Positions 11,340 through 24,300 of a stretch of DNA of 64,000 bases are shown one piece after another (the stretch's first letter is position 1; each line of letters begins with the position of its first letter). Source of the stretch: Rotaria sordida. Lineage: Eukaryota > Rotifera > Eurotatoria > Philodinida > Philodinidae. The stretch covers positions 87,281 through 151,280 of the forward strand of contig CAJNOL010000368.1 of the NCBI GenBank assembly GCA_905250125.1. Direction: 5' to 3'. The notes below the pieces were generated by a model. That model was not told the DNA's origin. It did no database searches and was given only the letters and a program-made list of their open reading frames with translations. The position numbers and the translations under genes are program-made.

Positions 11340-12345
11340 TAGTTTCCGTTTTGTGAGTTCTCAACATATGTGAAATCGTACTAGGATTATACTATATAGT
11401 ATTCAAATAAAAATCCTAAAAGAATTTGGATTCCTATGGATATTGGACTAAGTTATCGAATTTTTAATATGTCTATTTTCGAATTTTGATCTGAAACTTT
11501 GCACATATATAGAGAACTTAACTAGACTAAGTTCCATAAAAAAAATTCAGAAGTTTTGAACAAAGTCTCTTCGACATTTTGAAACTTTCAAAAAAAATGT
11601 ATGTTGTATACATTGTCCATATAGAAGGGCCTATATCTTGTAAGTATCGTATCTTGAAGAGACTTTATTTTCACACATAAAAACAGTCAAGTGAAAAATT
11701 CCCATATACAGAAGTTCCAAGCGAGTAGGGAGTAACTCCCAATCTTGAAAAACTTTCGTTTTTTTCCAGCAGAGTTTCAATATTTTATTGTGTTCATCAC
11801 TTCCCAAAAAAGCGTTCAACTCCTTCACTTAAAATTCAGTCAATTTTAGCAAAATTCTTTCAATCGACCATTTGAGTCATTTTCACTCAAACCTGGTGGC
11901 CCGGAACACCCTTTACTCATGTGACAATTTCTATTTATATTGACACTTGAATAAACACCTTCAATCATTCGTCATTTAGGCTTATCTTCTACTTTTTATT
12001 CCATACTGATAAAAAAGCTTGCTAATCAGAAATGTAAAAAGAAAAAAAAAATATTTTCTTTAAGAACGGAAGTGTATTCACACAAAATGAAAAACTTTTA
12101 TTTAATACATTTAGTTGGTTGAGATTAATCGACCAATACAATTAAAGATAGCTACGATCTAGATGATTCATCGCTTTTTTATTTGATGTAATTTGTTGTT
12201 GTTTTTTCAGTCCTTTCATTCTATGGTCTTGTCATTTTTTTGATACTTACAATATTCATTTGGCCTCTACCATCTGTTATTCAACGTCGATTATATTAAT
12301 CATAAAAAAACATTTGCATATTTCGTTGAAAATTTCTATCAACAA

Positions 12346-15300
12346 ATGGCAAGTTTCTTTCGCGGAAATATATTATCAACACCATTTCAACAAGCTATTG
12401 AAAAAGCTACTGATGGAAATCAACCAACTGAAGATTGGGCTTTAATTATGAAAATTTGTGATCATGTTGTAATGCATGAAGAAAGGTATTTTGTTATTTG
12501 AAATAAAATTTCAAATAAATTAATTTTTTTGTTATTTATTAGTGCAAAAGAAGCAATAAAAGTTATTCGAAAACGTTTACAAATAAACCCTCTTACAAAT
12601 GGATGGCGTACTATTGGATTAACACTTACTGTATATTAATTAATTAGGAAATTTTTTATAAAATAATTTTTTGTTTTTTAATTTTTCTAGTTATTAGAAG
12701 CACTAACAAAAAATTGTGGAAAAGTTTTTCATTTACAAATAGCACAAAAAGATTTTTTAAAAGATTTTAAAGCTGTTCTTGCTCCGAAAAATAATCCACC
12801 GCAAGCTATACAAGAAAAAATTCTTGGCATGATTCAAGTAAAAAAACAAAATTTAAAAATTCTTTATTTAAAATAATTATTTTATTTAGACATGGGCATT
12901 AGCTTTTCATGATGATCCTGATTTAATTAATGTTGAACATTTTTATGAAGAATGTAAACAACAAGGTTTAGAATTTCCACCAGCTGAACCTGAAAATATA
13001 ATTAAAGCAGCAGTACCAGCTACAGTAAATTTAAAGAAATAAATTCTTTTTTTTGTTTTTTATTTTATAAAAATTTAGGGAACAATTGAACGTCCTGCAC
13101 AATATTCGCGATCAATAGTAAGATAAAAAATATTTATCTTTTTATTAGATATTTTTTTTGTTCTATAGTCTCAACCAGCAGCTGGTACAACACATCGTCA
13201 AGTAATTAAATTAATTTGAATTTTTGTTTTTTTTATTTGTAATAAATTTTGTTTAGAATCGATCGATGTCGGATACTTCAACCCAACAAGGTACTCAAGA
13301 ACATTTGGTTTTAAGACAAATGACAGCGGAGCAAATAGCTAAATTACGTAGTGAATTAGATGTTGTGCAAAATAATATACAAGTATTTGGTGAAATGTTG
13401 GTTACATTACAACCGGGTGAAGAACATCCACAAGATTTAGATTTATTATTGGTAAGAAATTTATTTTTATAATTTTTGATTTATGTCTGACGTTATAAAT
13501 TTTTACTTTCGATGCTTCATCAAAATAACTGATAAAATTGACCATTGAGAGGAATAATAACTATTTAGAATATAAGAAAAACAAAACTCAACTTCACATT
13601 CTATGATGCTTACTAATTTTTTTTGTGCTAAAATAAAAGGGATCTAGGACAGTTGCCCATATGGATGTGTATAAAGAGAAAACTCATAGCAGCACTCCTA
13701 CCTACAGTGCCAGCCAGAGATCTGTGAGTCAGTCTCGCGGCATAGCTAATTCGTTTCTTCAATGTCTTCCTAGAACATCCTAAACCATAGGATGGCGTAG
13801 CACACTCTTCTTACAAGCTTGCTCAATGTTGCATCAGAGCGCGAGGCTGACTCGTGGATTTCTGGTTCCGATACCCACATCCACGTGTAACTGTCCAGCT
13901 TCCAATAGATGTTATATATTTCCGTAAAATATTATGAAAATTACATATGACTATTTTTTTTAATGATTTGTTCGTTGACAGGATTAGGCAAATACAAGTA
14001 AGTGATTTTTTTGAAAAGTAAGTATTTGAGATTGATTTTGTGAATAATTTAACATTAGCGATATATTCATATATTAAGAATAAAATAATTCGCAGTTTTT
14101 GTTTTTATTAAAACTGTTTTATTATGTTTTTCACTTTTTTCTAAAACTTATCTTGCTCAAAGAATTTAATAATATATCTAGTTATTTGCAATATTAATAT
14201 TTTAACCGGAATCCGTAAAGATAGGTAGTTTTCTAAAAAAAAGAACAAAGATCACATTGTGAGAGAGGTTAAAGAGACGCGACTGAAATTTGTTTTTCTT
14301 TATTCCATAGACACGTTGAAGTATCTTCTATCTAATGAACATAGTTTAAGAATTAATATATAACTATAAAAGTAGGAAAAGATGAAACATTTTCATTGGA
14401 AAACAATAAAATTTACACATTAATTAGCTTGTTTTTTGACAAAAATATGTCAAGAATTGCCTCCGTTTCTTAACCGCAATATATTTAGTCGAGCTGAAAT
14501 ATTCTTCTACTTATACTAGAAAGTGTTTAGGATGCCTAAGTTTTTTTTATTTTAATTTTATAGTATGATGTATCACTCGCTTGTGCCAGGGCTTACAAAA
14601 AATTCATTTAAAAAAAAATGCACTTTTGAGGATTCTCTCAAGGTTTTCGTATTTGTATTCAAACAGAAGAAGAAAAATAGTAGGCAAACCAAACGGTACC
14701 TAATATCAATAAAAAAAGATGTTTTTAGTTCTATCAAACATATTGTAACTGAGAAAAGGGGGAGGTATTTTTTTTCCATATGTCCTATAGGGAAGCATCC
14801 GGAAATTTCGAGCTTTTGACAACTTTTGCTCTACTCACTGAGATCCAAAAGTGCCGAAAGGAATAAATAAAATTTATGGATCAGAAACTAAAACTTTGAA
14901 GATTTAATCTTATCTTTCAATAATATACACAGTTAAAGATCTAAGCCGCCACTGAAAGGCAAAAATAATTTGAAATTTTTCAGCCGTGAATTAAAGCATC
15001 GGTTAACACTTCTATATACAGCCGCTGAAATCTATATCTGGATATTGTCTTTTTAATTTGTGCATAAAAGACTATATATATCTCTTACTCCTGTCGAATA
15101 GGTTTCACATTGATCTGGGCAAGATGGTCCTGGGACCAAATTTTTTTGGTTGGAACTAGGAGCAACACTTTTCCATTGGGAAATGATTTTTATGATCGTA
15201 TAAAACTTGCGTCGACTGTCATATTGTCATGACTCATGGGCAAGGTGGTTTCGGATTTGCCGAAACCGAAAACAACTGGTCTCCCTCATGTGTAGTTTCA

Positions 15301-15878
15301 TTCCGTTTTCTTTCTAAAGGCAGCACCAAACTAATTTAAGATTCTTTCCTCTTTCATATGTAGGTGCACTTTCATTTTAACATTGGGTTGGTGGTTTATG
15401 AAAATAGAATCATTAAATATTTTCTTGTGACTATAAAAAATCAAGAAATATCAATAACAACAAATGAATGTTCGAATAAGTTTTTTTTTTTTATTAATGT
15501 CTGTAGATCGTATACTTAGATTTACTTGTTCGATAATATTCTTAATATTGTCTAAAACAAAATTTTTTTCTCTTAGGAATTACATAAAACATGTATACAA
15601 ATGCAAGCACGTATTATCGATTTACTTTCACAAGTTTCCATTGATGATATGACTGGTAGATAATACGAAAATATTTATTTATCAAATAAATATTTTCCTA
15701 TTGTTTTTTTTTATAGTTGATCTTTTACGTTATAATGATGAATTTAATAATGTATTAAAAACCTTCGAAAATTATATGTTAGAACGTGAAAGACGAGTTG
15801 GTCCACCTTCAATGCCAATATCAAATCAAACAGCATCAACACCTCGAAGTGTAATCTCAACTTCTCCATCATCAACAT

Positions 15879-15909
<31 letters not shown>

Positions 15910-16770
15910 TCTCTATTGTTTTTTTTTTGAAAGTTAAAATCATTTTGCTGATTTGTTGTGTGTATGTGTTTTTTTTTTCAGACATCATCTTCTTTACCAC
16001 GTAATCAAGATAATGAACCAGCATTAATCAAATTTGATGAAGAATCATCAACATTACCAATTAATTTACAACATATGAGTTCGTATTGAATTTTTTATTT
16101 TCTCAACAAAAAAGACAAAAAAAGAAACAAAAACTTTCTTTTTATATTTTAGATATTAATTCAACATTATCCGATGCAATACCAAAACATACTCCACCAC
16201 AATCAACGTAAGTGATACAAATAATATTTTTCACAAAAAAATAATTTTTATCAATATTTTCTTCTTAAAGAAGATATATGAGTATTCATTCGTAAGATTA
16301 TATTATGCTCTTTGTTGTTAACCTACGTTTTTCATTTTTTGTGTCCTTTTCATGAGCCAAAAAAAAATACTAAAATTTTGCTATTCTTTTTTGCACACAC
16401 ACAAAGATTTCACTTTAATTTTATTCTTCATAAATAATTAAGTTTAATATTTTTTAGTGCTTCAGTAACAACTCGACCTGTTTCAAATCATCAAGTAAGA
16501 AAAGAATTTTTTTAAATTAATTAAAAAAAAAAAAAATTTTTTATTTTCTTTTAGGATCCTGAACGTGATGTTAAAGAAGTGGAACAATGGTTAAACATTT
16601 CAGGTGGCAATAATATAGATAATAATTCTCATCAACAAGGTGGTACAACACATGCATTTAATGATTTTATTGATCAACGTGCATCAACAGTACCTGATCC
16701 ACCAATATCAGAACAAGACATACAGATTAATTTACAACACCCATCAACACAAAATCAATCAAATGCATAA
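12346..16770 (+). CDS. TOM1: TOM1-like VHS-GAT endosomal sorting adaptor
   Basis: Thirteen exons (12346-12485, 12543-12630, 12691-12837, 12890-13024, 13079-13117, 13169-13201, 13257-13451, 15577-15655, 15717-15883, 15982-16078, 16153-16207, 16458-16494, 16555-16770) give about 475 residues, close to vertebrate TOM1. TOM1 proteins sort ubiquitinated cargo on endosomes, binding ubiquitin and Tollip through GAT and clathrin through the tail. The N-terminus (PFQQAIEKATDG, then EDWALIMKICD) opens a VHS domain covering about 1-140 and ending near GLEFP. The GAT domain lies in exons 7-9 (about 205-310; LRSELDVVQNNIQVFGEML). Residues 356-360 (LIKFD) fit a clathrin box. The tail ends with VEQWLN, as in TOM1 relatives. 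Intron 7 is 2.1 kb because repeats have inserted in it. Confidence 0.9.
13639..13905. mobile_element. GC-richer hairpin MITE in TOM1 intron 7
   Basis: About 267 bp forming a long imperfect hairpin. The left end (GGATCTAGGACAGTTGC, then TGGATGTG) matches the reverse complement of the right end, and a second block (CCAGAGATCTGTGAGTCAG) pairs with the reverse complement of 13835-13865. Its base composition is visibly richer in G+C than the surrounding intron. No coding. Confidence 0.7.
15095..15330. repeat. Dispersed repeat in TOM1 intron 7
   Basis: This stretch (GGGCAAGATGGTCCTGGGAC and a downstream ATTGGGAAATGATTTTTATG block) resembles 25620-25920 in the last long intron of SNX14 (GACGAGATGGTGCTGGGACT and so on). 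Similarity is patchy and the limits are uncertain. Confidence 0.45.
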
Positions 16771-17271
16771 ACATTAAATGTACATAAGAGAAAAAAACAA
16801 ACAATAATTTTTTTTTTTGACTTCTATTCTCTCGCATTCTAATTAAACAGTGTCTTTTGTTCTATTATGCATATTTGTCATGATAAAAAACAAGCAAATT
16901 TTAAACAAACAAATATACTAGCTTGCAAAAAATGAACTTTTAACTTGTATATCTTATTTAATTTTCTCTTTTTTCTTTTCAACAAGGTGAAACATGCCTT
17001 TTATGTACCTGTGCATTGTTTTATCTCGCCATGTTCTTCGACGCTTTTTTTTTCTTTTCAATCCACATCACAATAAGCACATACATAAACCATACCCCTT
17101 CTCCCCCCTTTTTTTTTTCTTCTATTTAAATTGATATAGATAAGCAAGTAAGTGGTTCGAGTGTTGTTTCATATTTTTTGTGAGTCGAAAAGGTGAAGGG
17201 CATACTGAAATTTAGCACCTACTATTATACTCTTTTTTTGTTTTTTGTTTCAATAGATTTTATTTTGTAGA
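16771..17271. promoter_or_regulatory. TOM1 to KARI-like gap with acceptor-like site at the start codon
   Basis: About 500 bp of T-rich sequence. It ends in a polypyrimidine tract and TAG at 17268-17270, one base before the KARI-like ATG at 17272. Such a placement is what a trans-splice (spliced-leader) acceptor or a 5' UTR intron would give. No core promoter motif was recognised. Confidence 0.45.
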
Positions 17272-18276
17272 ATGCCAGTTAAAATTTACCACGATAATGA
17301 TGCTGATTTGAATATTGTACGTAGTAAAACTGTTGCATTTATTGGTTATGGCAATCAAGGCCGTGCACAAGCATTAAATTTACGTGATAGTGATGTGAAG
17401 AATATCATCATTGGTAATATTGATGATGATTATGCTAAACAAGCTCGTAAAGATGGATTTAATCCAGTAAGTATTGAAGAAGCAGTTCGTCAAGGTGATA
17501 TTCTTATGTTACTTATTCCTGATGAAGTTCAGCAAACAGTTTGGAATGAAAAAGTTCGTAAGAATGTTAAACCAAATAGTACGTTAGTTGTTGCAAGTGG
17601 ATATAATGTTGCATTTAATTTACTTGATCTACCTGATGATATGGATGTTGTTATGGTTGCACCACGAATGATTGGTGCTGGTGTACGTGATCGTTATGTT
17701 CAAAACATTCCATATCCATGTTTTGTATCTGTTGAAAAAGATGTTAGTGGTAAAGCTTTAGCAACATGTCTTTCAGTTACTTGTGCTATTGGAGGATCAC
17801 GAGGTAATGGTGCTGTTAGTTCATCATGTCGTGAAGAAGCTGGCATTGATTTATTTGCTGAACAAGCAATTTGGCCTGAAATTATGGCAGTATTTCGTGA
17901 AGCCTATAATGTTTTACATGCAGCTGGATTTTCTGATGAAGCTATTTTATTTGATATGTATATAAGTAAAGAACCAGCTGAAACATTTGAACGTGTTGCT
18001 GATGAAGGCCTTTTCAAACAATTAAAACATCATTCACAAACAAGTCAATATGGTCAATTATCAACAGTAAATCGTTATGATGGAAAAGAACTACGTGAAA
18101 AATTTCAACGTATTCTACATGATAATATCTTATCAGGAAAATTTGCAGAAAAATGGTCGAATACAAAATGGGCTGCAGAACAATTAGCTAAAGAATGGAA
18201 AGAAGCTGAAAAATCACCTTTAGCTCAAGCCGATGAACGTGTACGAGAAGTTCTTCTAGCGGACAAAAAAAAATAG
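17272..18276 (+). CDS. Ketol-acid reductoisomerase-like protein (class I KARI fold), divergent active site
   Basis: Intronless, 334 residues, the length of class I KARI (IlvC). The family converts acetolactate to dihydroxyisovalerate with NADPH and Mg2+ in branched-chain amino acid synthesis, a pathway animals lack. Visible: Rossmann motif GYGNQG (25-30), LNLRDS (35-40), LIPDEVQQ (81-88), the APR loop (130-132), and the helical domain with IDLFAEQA (192-199), in which D193 and E197 match the first metal-binding pair. Odd points: the catalytic His of the (A/S)HG motif is Ser109, the active-site Lys of the APK motif is Arg132, the third metal Glu is Asp228, and the fourth is Ser232 or, with a shift, Glu234. 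Classical KARI activity is therefore doubtful; an NAD(P)-dependent reductase role is possible. Codon use looks like its AT-rich neighbours. Probably an old horizontal acquisition. Confidence 0.85.
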   Translation: MPVKIYHDNDADLNIVRSKTVAFIGYGNQGRAQALNLRDSDVKNIIIGNIDDDYAKQARKDGFNPVSIEEAVRQGDILMLLIPDEVQQTVWNEKVRKNVKPNSTLVVASGYNVAFNLLDLPDDMDVVMVAPRMIGAGVRDRYVQNIPYPCFVSVEKDVSGKALATCLSVTCAIGGSRGNGAVSSSCREEAGIDLFAEQAIWPEIMAVFREAYNVLHAAGFSDEAILFDMYISKEPAETFERVADEGLFKQLKHHSQTSQYGQLSTVNRYDGKELREKFQRILHDNILSGKFAEKWSNTKWAAEQLAKEWKEAEKSPLAQADERVREVLLADKKK

Positions 18277-18395
18277 ATTGCATTTTTTATCTTTTTTATA
18301 AAAAACTAATATTAATTATTTTGATTCTAAATTATTAAATAGAAAGAAGAATGAAAGAAATAAAATAAAATTGATTTCTGATATACATTTTTTAG
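18277..18395. promoter_or_regulatory. Short KARI-SNX14 gap with acceptor-like TTTTTTAG at the SNX14 ATG
   Basis: Only 119 bp separate the KARI-like stop from the SNX14 start. The sequence TTTTTTAG (18388-18395) directly abuts the ATG. Together with the same arrangement before the KARI-like ATG, this fits polycistronic transcription resolved by spliced-leader trans-splicing, or a 5' UTR intron. Confidence 0.45.
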
Positions 18396-21300
18396 ATGGA
18401 TAAAGAGAAACTAACGACAGAAGATAATATTCAACGAATTATTCTTGGTATAGGCATAACTATTTTTCTTCTGCTTATTTTTCTTTTATTTGGGTACGTT
18501 ATTTAAAAGTTAAAAAAAAAAAAAGAATATAAAGAATTTCTCTCTTGTAATTTTAATATAGAAAAATACATGTTGTCTTCTTCGTTCTTCTATTAGTAAT
18601 CAGTTACAAATTAACTGATTATTATGTGTATGTAAAGATTTTATTACATTTTTTTTTTGATTTTATTTAATTAAAATTTATAAATTAGATTGAACTTAAA
18701 TAATCCAGAAAAATCTTTTACATTTTGGCCAAATTTAATTGTATTTTTTGATACAACGAAGGTATAATATTTTTTGATAATAAAAATAACATAAATAAAT
18801 TCTTCTTTAGAATTTAAAAGAAGAACATCTACGCAAACAAAAGTAATTATTTCTATTATTTTATTTTATATTAGCTTTTTCTTCTATATAAAGTGCAAAC
18901 TGTGTTTATATACAACAGAATCCTTGGGTTCATTTAATGATTTCTAAACAAATTGATACAGCTATTGATCGTGTAAGTGATTAGTATTTTTTTTCCTTTA
19001 ATTAAACAATTTAAAATCGAGTTTTTTTTTTTTGTAGTTTTGTTGTCTATGTCTTCGAGATCATATATATCCATGGTTATCGTACGTATTCATGATGATA
19101 AAAATTAAAATTTAATTAAAGGATCTATTTTTCTTTTTAGAACGATTACTCAGGATGATAGTCTTGTTTATGAAGCCAAACATGTTTTTCGATATCTTTT
19201 AGCAACAGTTATTCGTCGTTTACATAATGTAAGATTAGAGTTCTTGTTCTTAAACATTCTATTCTCAAAGAATGCGAATGCATATATGTCTTTGTCTATA
19301 TTATTATGTGAAACATCCGATGTAATATTTACATACGTTGATTTAGTTTAAACTATTTGATAATTTGAAGATGATTGTCATGCAGTACGAATAAAAAGTC
19401 TTTCGGATATATGCAGTTATGTTCTGTTGTTAGGAATCTATGAAATTATCTTTATTCGATTCTCGGTTTTGATGAAAATTTTATATTGATCAATTTCAAT
19501 ATATCAAAATTCAGGATCTACACGACTAGGAAATAGCTAGTTTTGAACACAATGTTTTGCAAGATTATGTTTAAATTTTTATATTTATTTTCTTTTGTTT
19601 TCAACAATATTAAAGATTTTTTTGTTTTTTGAAATCTAGACAAGATCGATAACAAAACTAAAGAGTTCATACTAAAGAATGTTCAAAAAGTTTCAACTTC
19701 TTTCTGTAAATCGATGATATCTATGACAAACTTATATATGATTAATTAATTGAAATATGTAATTTTGTAGAGGAAGATTAAAGAATATTTTTATCTTACT
19801 TTGTTTTTGAGAAAAATAATCTATAAGTTTATCAGATTGATATTTTGCATAAATATCAATAATCCAATTTTGTGATGTGCTGGCCTTGTTTTTAAACTTT
19901 TTCGAATATTGTTAACCATTTTCTCACATTTCTTTTTACACGAAAATTTTTCCATATATCAATAAATCTTTGCTTGACATCTTTCTGTTTATTTAAATCT
20001 TGTCGAATAATATCTCACAAATGTTCTCTTGGCTATATATCATTTATTTGACTTTGAAGTATTATAAAACTGCAATCATAATCAACAAATATGATAAATA
20101 TTATTCCATTAAAATGATAATTCTGATAAAAAATCTCTGTGAACTGAAAAACATACAATTATTATAAAAAAATGTAAGATGAAAATATTCATTCAAGATT
20201 AGTAAATTTGATTATAATGTTTTACTACATTTGTGCATTTCGAAGTATCTTTTTTCAGATGATAGTTCTAATCTTCTTCTATAAAATTACACATTTTGAT
20301 CCATTGTCATAGATATCATCGATTTACTGAGTGAGATCGACACTTTTCGACCATCATTTAGCAACTGTAAAAAATCACCGAAGGTGAATATGTAAATACA
20401 GGAATGATTAAACTGCTACTAAATCAAATATAGATATATATTGTATTGGCACATATTGAAAAATTTCAATTTTTTGAAATCAGAACTGGAATCAGTAAAA
20501 GATTTTTATGAAAATCACATATAAAAATAGCCAATGCACACATTCTTAATCAGAAAAGAATAACAAATATGAAAATATATGAACTGAAACAATCTCGCAG
20601 AACAGAGATGTTCACAAGATGATATTTTCATATCATGCACTGTTTTAATTGTATTTTTCAATCGAATTCAAAAGTATGCCTTCAAGATGTCAATACATTT
20701 GTTGAATCTATATTTTTTTTTGCAAGATGAAATCTTTGATCTTTTTTTCCAGTAAGAATCACTTTAATTGCTGAGAAGTATGAGAATCTTTTCAAAAGTT
20801 AATATTTTTGTTTTTTACTATATAGGTTGATATCAATGCTTTTACTGTTGAACGACTTCTTCCATTAATATTTCAAACATGTGATCGTTATATTCATACA
20901 AAAGAAATTCATTCATCACATGATTCAATAGAATTTCTTCGAAAAATGTATAAAGATGATCTTCATATAGCAATGCATAATCGTCGACAAGAATTAAAAT
21001 ATTTAAAAAATCTTATATCTAATTTAATGCCAATAATAACACCAAAATTTATTTATGAATGTAAAGGTTCACGTCATTTTTTATGTGAATTATTTGTTTG
21101 TCAAATATTAATCGATGGTATTGATACAATATGTCAACCAAATACATTAAATCGTTTATTTTATCTTTATTTTACAACGGCTATTCAACGTCGACAAATG
21201 AATAATATTCAAATAAACATAACAAATGAATCAAATACAAATGTTGAAATTCTATCACATTTTATTACAATGAATGGATCATTACATAAAAATAAATTAG

Positions 21301-24300
21301 CTTTAGAATTAACTGATGTTATGTATGAAAAAGAATTAATGAATCAATTTAGTCGTGTACTTGATCGTCATGGTTCACTTGGTTTATTAAGTATTTATTT
21401 AACATTAACAGATATTTTAAATGATATTCCAATAGCTACAGATATATTAGTAAGAAAAAAAATTTATCAACGTTTAAAACATATTGATGAACGTTATTTA
21501 AATCCATTAAATTCTGATGGTTATATTATTATTAGTAATCCATATAATAAAAATGATATACTTATAGATGAAATAAAATATTTAATTTATCATGATTTAG
21601 AAGAAAGTATTAATAATAATGAAAATGAAAAAAAATCAAATAATTTTAATAAATCATTTAATATTCAAAAAACATTTACATTATTATCAAGATTTCATTG
21701 TAAAATTTATGAATTAATTGAAGAAAAATATCAACGAAATTTTTTAACAAGTGATGAACATTTTTTTTATATATGTGGTCTACGTATGGATTCACCCGAT
21801 TATCGAAATATGAAACAAAAGTATGTTAAATTTATTTTTGTTTTAGTTTTTATTTTTGTATGTGCTGATATTTTTTTTCTATTTTCATTTAAAAACAAAA
21901 TTTAGTCTTAATCTTGATGATATTACATCAGATTTTGTAAATATTGAAGAGATCAGGTTTGATTATTATTATCCTATATTGTATCCCGATTTTAATCCCA
22001 TATATATTTATTTCGTATACCAAGCTTTTTGTCTTTTATTTAATAATAAATTAATATATCAGTTTGAATAATTTGTTTGTTTTTATATTTTTAGAAATAC
22101 AAATGAAAATACTAATCCATATGGTGGAGCACGTCGTTATACAACAACTTCATATCAAGGTAAAAATCGAATATTCATATTTTGTGCTCAACTGTATTCT
22201 TTCATTATATTTTTATATTTGTAAAAATTAAATGAAGAAAACAAAAATTAATCAAAAACGTTTTTTAGTAACATTACTGCTGGATTAAAATGTGTAATAC
22301 CATATAGGTGTTATTACTAATTGAAAGAACTGTTTAATAAATCAATTTCAGTCAATACTGTATACGCTCTATACTAAATATGGAACGGATGGTTCAAGAC
22401 TGATTTTCTTTTTGACCGAGACCAAGTTTTTTTTTTCTAAGCCGAGCCTAGAGCTCATCGGGTTGAATTGTACTTTGATACTCTCAATGCAATTTTCTAA
22501 TCGAAATTTGACAGTTGTTCGAAAGATAAGAGATATTTTTTTCTAATTTTTATTGTATTCAGTGACAAGCACACTGTATTGATTTCTCAAATGACTAGAA
22601 TCTGTCGGGTTCGGGACTAATTCAACGGAAGTTGAAATAAGAACGCAAAAGACAAGAATAGAGAGGCAAAAGGAACGTGTTATCTTATGTTAGCTGTTGA
22701 TGAATTATTCAAAATGATATAGAAGTTTAACAAATATCTTAAATATTATTTTTCTTGGCTTAAGATTTTTCACAAGAATTAAATATATATTTATTTTATA
22801 AATGTCTATTCTTTTTTTTTTCATATATCTAATTAACTAACCATAAAAATTGTGTTTTTGTATATTAAATTTAATTTTTTGATTGAGATTGAATTATCTT
22901 TTTTTTATTTTAGAAATGGAAGAAAAAGATAATTTACATCTTAAATGTCCTGAAGATACAGCAAGTATTTCAAGTAATAGTGTATGTTAATATTATTATT
23001 ATTATTATTTTTTGCTTTTCTATTATTATAATTAAATCTAATTTTAGTCATTAGATGAAAGAGATTTGAGTACATGGCGTATTCATATTAGTCATGCTGA
23101 AGAATTACGTGAAAATTTAACTTCTAATTCGAAATATTGTGCATTGCTTATTGAAGTTCAACGATTCGATTCAAATAATGGTATAGATTTATTTATTTTA
23201 TCTTATAAATATAATAAAATATTTCATTTTAGATAATGATGACGAAAAACCTCATTGGATAGTTGCAAGGTAAAATAAAAAATAATTATATTAACAATAA
23301 ATTTAATATTATTTATTTAATTATGAATTTAGACGTTATCAAGATTTTTATTTATTAGAACAAAAATTAACTGAATTTCATGGAATTTTTTATGATGCTC
23401 GTTTACCACCTAGACGATCAGCAACAACAGCACGAAATCTTGAATATCTTGAATCAATTAAACATGATTTTGAACATTTTTTACGAGTAAAATATAAAAA
23501 TTTTTCATGTTTTTTTTTTTCTCTATTTTTACTAATTAATTTTTATTTTAGCATTTATTATCCAAACCAACATTACGTAATAGTGAATTATTATATAATT
23601 TTCTTACACAACCAGATGATTTTACTTTACCTAATGGTGAAATTATTTTAGCTAAAATGTTTAAAGTTGTTCCACGTCGATTACGTATTGAGGTATAATA
23701 CGTATATTTATTTGAAAAATTATTTCTATATTCAAATTTAGAAAGGACAATCTCTTGAACCATTTCTTATATCATTATTAAATTATGCTGAACCAGCTAA
23801 ATCTAAAGCGACACAACCAAGTCCTGTATTTAATGATATTATTGAAGAAAAAGTATAAATATTTTATTTTTCTATTAAATAACTGATTCTTTTTGTTTTT
23901 TTTGTTTTGATTTAGCTTCAAAGTTCTACCTATGGAAATAATGCAAATATTAATGAACCATTTTTTGAACCTATAATAGAAGAATCTGTTAATCCTTGTA
24001 ATGAAGAACTTGATAGTGCTTATGATCATTTAATTTTTATAGGTAAATAATCTTATTTGAATATCTTAGAAAATTTTATTGTATATTTATAGCTAAAAAA
24101 ATTTTTTCTGCATCACCATTATTAATTCATTTATTGAATTTATTTCGTGTACCATTAAAAAATACATTTGATACATTCTTTTCATATATTGTGGAAAATA
24201 GAATAGATGATATATTAAATGATGAAGAGAATATTATTGATGTTATTCATGCTCTTCAAGGTATTTAATTTCGATTGAATAAAGAAAATTTTTATGAAAT

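Larger units (their letters stand above)
8570..12345. other. Long intergenic region with transposon remnants
   Basis: No coding signal found over 3.7 kb. It contains an element with inverted ends (about 9020-10290) and a complete TA-flanked MITE (10665-11339), listed separately. The remainder is AT-rich. A pyrimidine tract ending in CAG near 12210 lies upstream of TOM1 and could be a 5' UTR or trans-splice acceptor. Confidence 0.6.

Noticed and set aside
21856..22071. Frame downstream of SNX14 exon 8
   Set aside because: It lies in intron 8, which has a good donor at 21821 and acceptor at 22094; the peptide has no similarity to SNX14.
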